Under the pieces are notes generated by a model, which saw only the letters and a list, made by a program, of their open reading frames with translations, was not told where the DNA came from and did not search any database. Made by a program: the position numbers and the translations under genes. A stretch of 64,000 nt of DNA from Mycobacterium syngnathidarum (lineage in GTDB: Bacteria > Actinomycetota > Actinomycetes > Mycobacteriales > Mycobacteriaceae): positions 120,851 through 184,850 of the forward strand of contig NZ_MLCL01000039.1 in assembly GCF_001942625.1 (NCBI RefSeq), read 5' to 3'. Positions 57,075-63,882 of this stretch are shown here, in pieces (within the stretch, counting starts at the first letter, position 1; each line of letters begins with the position of its first letter).

Positions 57075-57469
57075 TTCATCCGGCGACCACGGGCCGGCGC
57101 ATACGAATGAAGGCTGGCTGCTTCCCATTCCGGGCGGGTGTGCCGTCACGTCTGCAACGCCGAAGGTCAGGGCATCGGAGCCGACGTTGCCACAGATCAG
57201 GTCCGCGAGCGCTTCTGAGTTGCGGCATTTGACTTTCATCTCTTCGGGCTACCCGCAGCGGGGCGGCTCGACGATTGCACATATTGCGATCTATGCATAG
57301 GTTCGGGGCAGGCCCCCTGGGTTGAAGGTCCGAACAGCACAGAGGGCCGTGTGCTGCTTGATCCGTGGATGCCCGATGCTTCGGCGATCCCCGCCGACCG
57401 AACGATCTGCTTCTCGCAAAGGCGCGGCACACGATTCGCAGTACACAAATGCGAGATGGAGGTAACGGA
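57075..57469. other. Intergenic region, no convincing gene
   Basis: 395 bp. A minus-strand open frame beginning near 57239 reads through into the antisense of the FlgT_C-like gene and shows no recognised family. Nothing else is identified apart from the Shine–Dalgarno GGAGG just before 57470. Confidence 0.45.
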
Positions 57470-57961
57470 ATGTTCGAATTCACTGAAACCATCACCATCG
57501 ATGCATCGCCGTCGGCCGTCTGGGACGTGATGATCGATCTTGAAGACTGGTGGCCGCCGTCCAATCCCGAACACGAGAGCCTTGAACGCCTCGATGATCG
57601 CGCCATCGAGATCGGCGCCCAGATTCGGATTCGGGAAAAAGTCGCCGGGATTCCCTGCGTCGCCGACGGCGAGATAACCCGCGTTGACCCCATGTCGGCG
57701 GTCACGTGGGAAGCACGCGCGCAATACAAATGGTGGGGTGTGTCGGTCCCGATCGGCGAGGGGGTTACCTGGCGCATCCAGCCCGGCGACCAAGACACCA
57801 CGCAGGTGAGCGCCCACGTGTGGGCAACGTATCCGCGTGGCATGTTCGGCCGTTTCGTGGGCTTCGTTTTCACTCGCCTGCTCGACGGCATCGAGAAGGA
57901 CCGCGAGCACGCCCGCACCGAACTGCGGTACTTGAAACGAGTCATCGAGGCGGGCGGCTAA
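57470..57961 (+). CDS. SRPBCC (START-like) family protein
   Basis: 163 residues from ATG 57470 with GGAGG 6 bp upstream. Typical fold pattern: EFTETITIDASPSAVWDVMIDLEDWWPPSN, central ADGEITRVDPMSAVTWEARAQYKWWG, and a long C-terminal helix KDREHARTELRYLKRVIE. Such proteins bind hydrophobic ligands or act as cyclases. It is the last gene on the chromosomal side of the probable attachment site at 58142. Confidence 0.83.
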   Translation: MFEFTETITIDASPSAVWDVMIDLEDWWPPSNPEHESLERLDDRAIEIGAQIRIREKVAGIPCVADGEITRVDPMSAVTWEARAQYKWWGVSVPIGEGVTWRIQPGDQDTTQVSAHVWATYPRGMFGRFVGFVFTRLLDGIEKDREHARTELRYLKRVIEAGG

Positions 57962-58072
57962 GACAGTCGTTCAGGATCGGCGAAACTGGCGATACAGGCC
58001 CATGCCCCTGAGGTCACGGTCAGGCCTGCGGCGAAGACCGAATGATGAGGTCCGGCGCTCGGGTTGCGGTAC

Positions 58073-58089
58073 ATACCCCTAGCGGGTAT
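58073..58089. promoter_or_regulatory. CsoR/RcnR-type operator-like palindrome ATACCCCTAGCGGGTAT
   Basis: Perfect 6-bp arms ATACCC/GGGTAT around a 5-bp CTAGC spacer, matching the general TACCC–n5–GGGTA form of CsoR-family operators for copper or persulfide repressors. No csoR-type gene or metal transporter is seen next to it. The match is by eye. Confidence 0.45.
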
Positions 58090-58124
58090 GAAAAAGGTGG
58101 TCTCGGATTTCTCCGAAACCACCT
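58090..58124 (-). terminator. Rho-independent terminator of the tRNA-Pro gene
   Basis: Minus-strand hairpin with a 13-bp stem (one G·U pair) and TTTC-type 4-base loop at 58095–58124, followed on the minus strand by a T-run (58090–58095). It lies 17 bp downstream of the tRNA 3' end. Confidence 0.82.
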
Positions 58125-58141
58125 CTGTACTGCAAAAACTC

Positions 58142-58185
58142 GGTCGGGCTGACAGGATTTGAACCTGCGACCACTTGACCCCCAG
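58142..58185 (-). pseudogene. 3' half of a tRNA-Pro(GGG) gene, probable attachment site (attL/attR)
   Basis: On the minus strand the sequence starts in the anticodon loop (CTGGGGG, anticodon GGG) and continues with the 3' anticodon stem TCAAG, variable TGGTC, T-arm GCAGG–TTCAAAT–CCTGT and acceptor CAGCCCG plus A73 and CC. C1·G72 and A73 identity of bacterial tRNA-Pro fits. The 5' half (D-arm and 5' acceptor) is absent on the right side. A lone 3' tRNA fragment is the classic trace of integrase-mediated insertion into a tRNA gene; the intact copy should be at the far end of the element. Confidence 0.85.
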
Positions 58186-58467
58186 GAGTGTAGATCACTG
58201 TTTTCCCTGATTCAGGCCGACGCCCATGTGTCTTTGACCTGCATAAACATAGCAGAGTGGATACGCGGGATTAGCCGTTGAGTGGGAACTATGTGTGAAG
58301 TCGGGACGGAGTTCGGGTGGCTCGGCCTGCGCAGGCCGCACGGACTCGGTTCAGAATGTCACGTCCGCACGGTCGGCACCATGCTGTTCGACAGGCTTAG
58401 GGCGAGTCGGCGTTCGCGCCGCGCAGAGCCCGGTCACCCGGAGTGCGGTGACACTGACGCCGTGTCG

Positions 58468-58653
58468 ATGAACCTGACTGTTTCCGCATCCACCGATGGC
58501 CCCGACGACGCCGAGACGCTGGCGCTGATCCTTGAATCCGTCGCCTCCCAGATCCGCGCGGGAGGCGGTGACCCGGTGCACGCTGACGGAGAATTCGACG
58601 TGACCGCCGGCGGGCAGAAGCAGCAGGTGTTCCTGTCGTTCGTCGCGAGATAG
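58468..58653 (+). CDS. Small protein, unknown function
   Basis: 61 residues from ATG 58468 (GTG 58462 possible). A predicted beta-helix-beta: MNLTVSASTDGPDDAETLALILESVASQIRAGG, then DPVHADGEFDVTAGG and a final VFLSFVAR. No good Shine–Dalgarno. Longer readings from 58282 use an unusual leader and are less likely. Unrecognised. Confidence 0.5.
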   Translation: MNLTVSASTDGPDDAETLALILESVASQIRAGGGDPVHADGEFDVTAGGQKQQVFLSFVAR

Positions 58654-58732
58654 TCCGAAGTGGGGCTGGCGACGGCGTCGACCAGCAATCAGCGCCTCCC
58701 CGCCGCGGTGGGTCGAAGATGACAAGGGCACG

Positions 58733-58864
58733 GTGCTGGTGCGGCTGAGCGGGACCAGCTCCGCGGTGCGCAGCCCGGCCCTGGCATCTCTCATCGCTGA
58801 TCACGGTTTCCCGCCCGGAAGTTGGGTCGCAGACGGTGACGGGTTCCTGTTCGCTGCGGCTTGA
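58733..58864 (+). pseudogene. Possible remnant reading frame lacking a good start
   Basis: An open frame ends at TGA 58862–58864 and reads RWVEDDKGTVLVRLSG...PPGSWVADGDGFLFAAA, protein-like in composition. It has no ATG and no ribosome site; the first GTG is at 58733, inside the conserved-looking part. It may be a decayed or frameshifted small gene. Confidence 0.3.
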
Positions 58865-58898
58865 GCCGGGCCGGCGCCAATCTGGTTCCAGTTTCGTT

Positions 58899-59147
58899 TC
58901 AGCGCAACCGTTCCGGGATCTGGTGGTCGTATCCGGGCAGCAATTTTCGTTCCCCGAAGCGCGTGGTGTTCTCCGGATCCTCACGCACGAAGTGCGCGAC
59001 GGTGGACGCCTGGCCTACCAGCTCGCCATCGATGTAGACCTCGGCGGTGCGGTTGTCTCGGGCACCGGCCGGCAGGTAGGTGGCCCGGCCTTCGCGTGCA
59101 GCGTTGAGCACGTTGATGCGTAGCTGCTCGAAGTTCGTGCTGCCCAT
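58899..59147 (-). CDS. Small protein, unknown function
   Basis: 82 residues from ATG 59147 with GAGAGGA upstream. The middle reads GRATYLPAGARDNRTAEVYIDGEL, a beta-hairpin-like stretch, and the end is KLLPGYDHQIPERLR. A similar YLPAGAR string recurs in the frame at 61851–62183. No family recognised; it stands alone on the minus strand, divergent from the small-gene run at 59348. Confidence 0.62.
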   Translation of the reverse strand: MGSTNFEQLRINVLNAAREGRATYLPAGARDNRTAEVYIDGELVGQASTVAHFVREDPENTTRFGERKLLPGYDHQIPERLR

Positions 59148-59347
59148 GGATGATTCCTCTCGTCGGCGGATGGCAGCGCGACTCTGCCCGCGCCGTTCTC
59201 CGACCGGCGAACGCGGCGCGTCGCGGTCCTCCCGCCGGATCACTCTCAGGACGTGACATCGCGGCGGGGGTGGCGAGATGCGCCTGCCCACTGGTGCTGG
59301 TCGCGCCGTGCACACCGGTGATGTGCGGGCCCTGCCACGATGCCGAC

Positions 59348-59602
59348 ATGACCTACAACGGACGCGCGGTGCTCGAACAGGTCGCCGCACAACACAGATG
59401 GGCCACCGTCTCGGTGACCCCGTGCTTCGAAGACCAGGAGCAGGTCGTCTACGGCCGTGACGGTATCGAGATTCTGATCGTGTGGACGCCACTGAACACC
59501 GCGACGGCCGTGGTGAAGAACTACGGAAAGCCCGATGAGTCTGTGGCGAACGGTCCACTGGGCCTGGTCACCGCTCGCGGCTGGATGGAGGAGAACCGCT
59601 GA
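59348..59602 (+). CDS. Small protein, unknown function (first of a coupled run)
   Basis: 84 residues from ATG 59348. Alternating helix and strands (AVLEQVAAQHRWATVSVTPCF, DGIEILIVWTP, ATAVVKNYGK) suggest a small alpha/beta fold. One cysteine. The stop TGA overlaps the next ATG by one base (TGATG). No family recognised. Confidence 0.6.
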   Translation: MTYNGRAVLEQVAAQHRWATVSVTPCFEDQEQVVYGRDGIEILIVWTPLNTATAVVKNYGKPDESVANGPLGLVTARGWMEENR

Positions 59603-59811
59603 TGTCGATCATCGATGGCGGCGTTGAGAAGACCCTGACCTACGACGAGGCCGCGGCGATCCTGGCCGAGCCCGGCTACGACGCCTACGGCCGCCTACGG
59701 CTCTACGGGGTCATCGCAGACGGTGAATCCGCCGGCCAGCTCACCGCCATCAAGTCGCAGCAGAATCTCGACCGGTTCAGCTACACCCACATCTGCTCCG
59801 TCGAAAGGTAA
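59602..59811 (+). CDS. Small protein, unknown function
   Basis: 69 residues from ATG 59602, coupled to the gene before it by TGATG. TYDEAAAILAEPGYDAYGRLRLYGVIADGESAGQLTAI shows a helix then a beta-hairpin. Unrecognised. The next gene starts 6 bp after its stop. Confidence 0.6.
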   Translation: MSIIDGGVEKTLTYDEAAAILAEPGYDAYGRLRLYGVIADGESAGQLTAIKSQQNLDRFSYTHICSVER

Positions 59812-59817
59812 GGCGCC

Positions 59818-60003
59818 GTGGTCGAACTCGGCAATGTTGTCAAGACCGCTAATGGCGCGATCGGCGCCGTCGTCGACTGGCTCGACCACGGGATGCGTCC
59901 AGGCATCTTCACCATTGAGTGGGACGAGACCACGTTCACCGGTGACGCACCCCCACGCCACTGGACGCGCGCGCAAAGCGAAGCCTTGACAATCCTGAGC
60001 TGA
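59818..60003 (+). CDS. Small protein, unknown function
   Basis: 61 residues from GTG 59818. GNVVKTANGAIGAVVDWLDHGMRPGIFTIEWDETTFTGD looks like a small SH3-type beta barrel (KOW/SH3-like turn pattern). Unrecognised. Part of the head-to-tail run. Confidence 0.58.
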   Translation: MVELGNVVKTANGAIGAVVDWLDHGMRPGIFTIEWDETTFTGDAPPRHWTRAQSEALTILS

Positions 60004-60066
60004 TCTCCTCCAAAAGCACTCGCGCCGAGCATCGTGCTCCCGTGCGATGGCTGCCACTATGCGCGC

Positions 60067-60273
60067 ATGCCAACACACGGTGGACTCGACGATGCCCAAC
60101 GCCAACAACTCTGCGAATCGAAAGTGACGCTCGACGGGGAGCCAGCACGCATCATCGGCTGGGCCCACCCATTCGCCACGGTGTCGCGTAGCGATGGGCG
60201 AGGCGGCCGCGTCGAATTCGCATGGGCGACAGCAGCCCGCATCGTGGATGCCGGCGGGGCATTCCAGTCGTGA
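60067..60273 (+). CDS. Small protein, unknown function
   Basis: 68 residues from ATG 60067. LCESKVTLDGEPARIIGWAHPFATVSRSDGRGGRVEFAWATAARIVDAGG looks like a compact beta domain with a turn similar in layout to the preceding gene's product. Its stop overlaps the GTG of the next gene by 4 bp. Unrecognised. Confidence 0.58.
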   Translation: MPTHGGLDDAQRQQLCESKVTLDGEPARIIGWAHPFATVSRSDGRGGRVEFAWATAARIVDAGGAFQS

Positions 60274-60551
60274 GCACCGCGACTGTCTTCGTGCACCTGG
60301 ACTACGACGTGTGGGACCACCGCGAGACCGAAGCGATCCGGGTGTCGCGCCACGGCCGCGCCGACGTGTACCTCCCCCAAGGCCAGCGAGCCACCGGGCA
60401 GTGGGACGACGCCAACACCGCCGCCGTCGCCGGCGCGATCGCACACCGCTTCGGTCTCGATGACGAGGAACGCAGCCGCGGCGTGTTCGTGGAAGCAGCC
60501 GCGGCGATCGAGCAGAACGACCCGCGCTGGATCGTCACCTTCGCGCTCTGA
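60270..60551 (+). CDS. Small protein, unknown function (last of the coupled run)
   Basis: 93 residues from GTG 60270 (GTGA overlap). ATVFVHLDYDVWDHRETEAIRVSRHGRADVYLP is beta-rich; the second half AAAVAGAIAHRFGLDDEERSR-like segment and FVEAAAAIEQND are helical. Unrecognised. About 120 bp of unassigned DNA follow. Confidence 0.6.
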   Translation: MSTATVFVHLDYDVWDHRETEAIRVSRHGRADVYLPQGQRATGQWDDANTAAVAGAIAHRFGLDDEERSRGVFVEAAAAIEQNDPRWIVTFAL

Positions 60552-60674
60552 GAACAGCAGCGTGACCCTCCGCTGCTCTGTCGTGCGCGCCGCGATGTCG
60601 TCGACGTTGAGGAGACCTGGACCGGATCGGAGCAATTGCTCGGATCTGTGACGGGAAATGCCGCACCGGCGCCA

Positions 60675-60914
60675 CTACGACAGCGATTGATCGGCCGCGG
60701 CTGTCGAGTCAGTCAGCCGCGGCCAGGAGACATCGACCAACTCACCATGGATCTCGGTGGCGTAGCGCTCTGCTTCGCCATACTCCGCCTCGGTGAAGCA
60801 CCGCACGGCGAATGGATTTCCGTCAGCGCGCACGAGGATGGTGAGATCCTTCAGCTCGACATCCCGGCGAGCTGGTTTGACGCGCTGCACCATCTCCTCA
60901 GCCATGCACAGCAT
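60675..60914 (-). CDS. Small protein, unknown function
   Basis: 79 residues from ATG 60914 (ATG 60905 also possible; no strong ribosome site for either). ELKDLTILVRADGNPFAVRCFTEAEYGEAERYATEIHGEL suggests two strands and a helix. Unrecognised. It is convergent with the small-gene run. Confidence 0.5.
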   Translation of the reverse strand: MLCMAEEMVQRVKPARRDVELKDLTILVRADGNPFAVRCFTEAEYGEAERYATEIHGELVDVSWPRLTDSTAAADQSLS

Positions 60915-61107
60915 CTTCGCACCGAGGCTCGACAGCTTCGGACATTGGGGGACGTGATGTGCGTCAGTGTCGCGGCCCGCCGTGTCCCGCCCTCCGAGCC
61001 CGCAGCTGCGCCTGGAGCTGTTGGTGGTGACAGGCGCTGGCACCGCAGCGGACCGGAGCACCGCTCAGCTCCCGAGCTGCAGTGTTCGTCGCCCGCGGCG
61101 GCTGCTG

Positions 61108-61854
61108 TCAGACGGTCAGGTCCAGGATCATGGCGCTCTTCACGAAGTTGCCGCCGTCGTCGGCTAGGCCGATGATCCGGGTCGGTCCACGCTGCGCGGT
61201 GTAGCGGATGTGGTAGTGGCCGTGGTACAGCAGCGTTGGCGTGGTGGCGTCTACAACCTCGCCGACAAGCTGCCGATGCAGGTCGGCCTGGTACAGCTCG
61301 GCTGGCGGGAAACCGCCGGGCAGACCCGGGATCTCGTAGCCGTCCGGTGCATCGTGCGCGACGATCACGTCGACCGGGCCGCCGCTGATCGCGTGGGAGA
61401 CATCAGATGCGGTGAGACGTTCCTCGGGCCACCAGCTCACGCCGGGCTTGCGCATGGGGCGGTCCACCGAGTGCGCGCCACCCAAGGCCATCCACGTCTT
61501 GCCGTGCCAGCGCCAGCGCAGGCCGCGCGGCAGGTGGAAGATGTGCGGCCGGATCTGGCGCAGTCCCGTGTCGGGGTCAGCCGGCATGTCGTACAGCGCA
61601 TCAAAGCATTCATGGTTGCCGTCGACCCAAAGCACGGTGACGCCGTGACGTGCACAGGCCGTGTCGATCTCGTTGAGATAGTCGTCGGTACGACGCCCCG
61701 GAACCCAGAATCCAAAATCTCCAAGCTGCAGCAGCACCGGGATGCCGCGGACACCTGCGGACAGGATCAGCGACGTCGCCCAGCCAGTGTTGCCGTGCCA
61801 GTCGCCGGCGAGCATCACCGTGCTGGGCCCCGGCTCGTGCAGAACGGTCCTCAT
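61108..61854 (-). CDS. Calcineurin-like metallophosphoesterase
   Basis: 248 residues from ATG 61854. The phosphoesterase motif series is complete: LAGDWHGN, LQLGDFG, VDGNHE, VAHDAP and YHGHYH (residues about 15, 45, 80, 165 and 215), giving a two-metal active site. Such enzymes cleave phosphomonoesters or diesters of nucleic acids, nucleotides or proteins. Metallophosphoesterases are common in phages and mobile elements. The start overlaps the end of the frame at 61851–62183 by 4 bp. Confidence 0.86.
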   Translation of the reverse strand: MRTVLHEPGPSTVMLAGDWHGNTGWATSLILSAGVRGIPVLLQLGDFGFWVPGRRTDDYLNEIDTACARHGVTVLWVDGNHECFDALYDMPADPDTGLRQIRPHIFHLPRGLRWRWHGKTWMALGGAHSVDRPMRKPGVSWWPEERLTASDVSHAISGGPVDVIVAHDAPDGYEIPGLPGGFPPAELYQADLHRQLVGEVVDATTPTLLYHGHYHIRYTAQRGPTRIIGLADDGGNFVKSAMILDLTV

Positions 61855-62183
61855 CGAATCATGGTCCGCGACAGAAGCGATGTGGAGCAATTGGTTTTCG
61901 GATCAGAGCCTGTGGCGGATCTGATGCGGGCCAAATGAATTCGGGGTCGGCGGATCGCCTCGCGACGGGCCCCGGCGGGCAGGTAACTGGCCAGATCCTG
62001 GTGCGTGGCGATTGAGCGCAACTCTGCGCAGCTCAGCTCAGCAGTCGCGGGACTGTTGACAGAGAAAATATGCGAGGCCCCGACTGGAGCCGGGGCCTCG
62101 CATCCCACGTGTGTTCCACCACCAAGGAGAACGCCTCCAATATATATCGCAGAACCAGCCACCACCAGGGTCGACACCTGCAC
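61851..62183 (-). CDS. Doubtful reading frame upstream of the phosphoesterase
   Basis: From ATG 62183 it would encode 110 residues with an N-terminal membrane helix (VSTLVVAGSAIYIGGVLLGG) and a C-terminal part containing HQDLASYLPAGARREA, which recalls YLPAGARDNR of the gene at 58899. Its ATGA coupling to the phosphoesterase favours a real gene, but a strong minus-strand terminator hairpin (62071–62102) lies inside it. A shorter start (TTG near 62024) is possible. Confidence 0.35.
   Translation of the reverse strand: MQVSTLVVAGSAIYIGGVLLGGGTHVGCEAPAPVGASHIFSVNSPATAELSCAELRSIATHQDLASYLPAGARREAIRRPRIHLARIRSATGSDPKTNCSTSLLSRTMIR
62061..62102 (-). terminator. Rho-independent terminator (or attenuator)
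   Basis: Perfect 12-bp stem TGCGAGGCCCCG/CGGGGCCTCGCA at 62071–62102 with an 8-base loop, followed on the minus strand by TATTTTCTCT. It ends transcription coming from the two small membrane-protein genes to the right, unless read through toward the phosphoesterase. Confidence 0.78.
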
Positions 62184-62189
62184 TCGACC

Positions 62190-62345
62190 TCACTCTCCCT
62201 GCCATTTGAGGAAGTCGAGCACGATCCAGCAAATAGCGCCGATGATTGTGGCGTACACCAACATGCCGAGGTCCGCCAGGTAGAGGCAGCCCAGTACCGA
62301 ACCGACCGAGCCAGCGGTGATGAGAATCATGACGCGTCGGGTCAT
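62190..62345 (-). CDS. Tiny membrane protein, 51 residues
   Basis: From ATG 62345. A basic start TRR and two hydrophobic segments (about 5–22 and 26–44) with a small GC between them, ending FLKWQGE. Its ATG overlaps the stop of the 59-residue gene before it (ATGA). The downstream terminator is at 62061–62102. Unrecognised; could be a holin-like or immunity-type peptide (speculation). Confidence 0.6.
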   Translation of the reverse strand: MTRRVMILITAGSVGSVLGCLYLADLGMLVYATIIGAICWIVLDFLKWQGE

Positions 62346-62521
62346 CGCACAACCAGATCGGCGATCAGGCCTGCTAGACAAGGGTTCTCACCGATGGCAG
62401 CTCCGGCCAGCACCGCGGCACACAACAGTGTGGTTGCGAGGACGAGCCGGCGTGCGGTGCGTTCGTGCATGGTGCGATTCCATGGCAGTTGCCGCCGCGG
62501 GGAGCTGATTCCGCCTCGCAT
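62342..62521 (-). CDS. Tiny exported or membrane protein, 59 residues
   Basis: From ATG 62521 with a near-ideal AAGGAGG 5 bp upstream. Basic N-terminus (MRGGISSPRRQLPWNRT...RTARR), one hydrophobic helix (RLVLATTLLCAAVLAGAAIG) and a short tail with a second cysteine (ENPCLAGLIADLVVR). The strong ribosome site and the ATGA overlap with the next gene support it as real. Too short for usual gene callers; unrecognised. Confidence 0.68.
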   Translation of the reverse strand: MRGGISSPRRQLPWNRTMHERTARRLVLATTLLCAAVLAGAAIGENPCLAGLIADLVVR

Positions 62522-62885
62522 CCCAACCTCCTTCTATCTCTATTTTGGAGATTACAGTGCTGCGGTGGCGACAGCGCGGATTCAGCACACCCGTGTGTCG
62601 TGCACTCTCCACGGAGTCTTGAGACACCGGATCAGCTGCGGCGCACTCTCGCAGCGGTCACCTGCATCCGTGGAATGCGGGTACAGCCTGATTCCGGAAG
62701 CGGAACCGGCTTCGCGACAGGCACTGTCACGTGCCCTCTACTTGCACATAGTCCGACCGTTTCAGCCGACCAGCTGTGTCGGCGTGTCGTGCATGCCGAC
62801 TCGTCGGAGTAGTCGACGTGCGCGAGCATCGCGACGTGTACGAAGCAAAGTGCCGGCAAAACGCCCGGCCAACGGAGGACCTGAG
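62522..62885. other. Intergenic region between divergent small genes
   Basis: 364 bp. Contains the Shine–Dalgarno of the minus-strand gene at its left end and GGAGGACC before the plus-strand gene at its right end. AT-richer TCTCTATTTTGGAGATTACA (62538–62557) may be promoter DNA. No gene recognised. Confidence 0.5.
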
Positions 62886-63449
62886 ATGACGTGCATGGAT
62901 GCCTGTGGAGGCGACTCACGAGCCTCGCGATTCTCGTTGATGATTGCCCATTCCAGTCTCTATGTCCTGCCCTGCTGGCTGGCTGTGTGTATCGCGTCGT
63001 GGTTTGGCCTTCTGGGACCCACCAGCCGCTTCACGGCCGGCACGGTGATGGCCGTGTGTGTACTGGCGGCGCTAGCGCATCGGCTCAGGGGGCAGTTGTG
63101 TGTTCGTTGCATTGAGGAAGTGCCTACCGACGCCCCACTCCGCGCCCAGCGGAAGAAGCGCTGGCTCTGGTTGGCCCATTTTGTTACCCGGCCATCGGGG
63201 ATAGCGGTGACGATCACTGTCTTGGTCGGCCCGCAGCTATTGTCGCTCGCACTTCCGGGCGCTCTATCAACCGGAATCTGGTCCACTCGCCTTCGAATTC
63301 CGATGGACCTCTGGTTGTTCGCCATTCTGTACTCGGAGACGACCCACTACCGGCTTCTGCTGTGGTGTCCGTACTGCCGCGGCTGGGATGACGGTGAGCC
63401 CGAACCGTCGCCAGACCCCACTGTGTTTGGCACCAAGACCGCGCGTTGA
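62886..63449 (+). CDS. Membrane protein with CxxC pairs, unknown function
   Basis: 187 residues from ATG 62886 with GGAGGACC upstream. Hydrophobic segments at about 22–38, 45–62, 98–118 and 134–150. Two cysteine pairs, CVRC (after the second helix) and CPYC near the C-terminus, could bind zinc or be redox-active. The basic RAQRKKRWLWLAHFV lies between. Similar small membrane proteins occur in actinobacterial accessory DNA; function unknown. Confidence 0.65.
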   Translation: MTCMDACGGDSRASRFSLMIAHSSLYVLPCWLAVCIASWFGLLGPTSRFTAGTVMAVCVLAALAHRLRGQLCVRCIEEVPTDAPLRAQRKKRWLWLAHFVTRPSGIAVTITVLVGPQLLSLALPGALSTGIWSTRLRIPMDLWLFAILYSETTHYRLLLWCPYCRGWDDGEPEPSPDPTVFGTKTAR

Positions 63450-63587
63450 AGGCGGCCGAACCGCGTCGCGTTCGTCGGCAGCCTCAGACATCGCCTACCT
63501 TTCGCCCCAATCGCCTTCGTCGTGGGGCGGGAGTCGTCTTCGAGCCGGGCCGCGACCCCGGCCGATTTCGGCGGTCAGCCCCCTTAG

Positions 63588-63882
63588 CCTTGATCCACCG
63601 ATGAATGGGCTGGTTGTTGGGGTGTCGGAATGAGGAAAGTGCCCTCTGAGCTGGAAAGATTGGTGTTCTCTACGCAACAATCCGACCAGCACAAGAAAGG
63701 CACTTCCAGTGCGAGTGTCCCACACGTTCGGTCCCGACTCCGCGGTGTTCGACGAGGACAACCTCGTGTCGTGCGCCGGGCTGGTCCCGGTGATGGCCCT
63801 GGCCGAGCAAGCTGGCCTGACACGGTTGTTGGACAACACAATTCACATCAGGTCGTCTCGGGTCAAGTCCGGGGCGGCTAAC
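63588..63882 (+). mobile_element. IS1380-family insertion sequence, left end, interrupted
   Basis: Left terminus CCTTGATCCACCGATGAAT at 63588. A 121-bp leader contains an imperfect hairpin (GGAAAGTGCC ... GGCACTTCC) before the transposase start at 63709. The copy is broken at 63882 by a second, related IS. Confidence 0.72.
63709..63882 (+). pseudogene. IS1380-family transposase, N-terminal fragment
   Basis: GTG 63709 opens VSHTFGPDSAVFDEDNLVS, CAGLVPVMALAEQAGLTRLL, which matches the start of mycobacterial IS1380-type transposases (usually about 460 residues). Only about 58 codons remain before the second IS end; the frame then runs into that IS and stops at 63927. The rest of the gene, if still present, lies beyond the second IS outside the window. 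Confidence 0.78.

Noticed and set aside
58142..58215. A complete tRNA gene
   Set aside because: Only the 3' half can be paired with tRNA-Pro structure; the D-arm and 5' acceptor strand are not in the adjacent sequence.
62070..62885. N-terminal extension of the membrane protein at 62886
   Set aside because: The open frame continues upstream but crosses the terminator hairpin and divergent small genes; ATG 62886 has a good ribosome site.
62632..62919. Minus-strand frame of 95 codons in the gap before 62886
   Set aside because: No ribosome site, low-complexity composition and overlap with the start region of the plus-strand gene.
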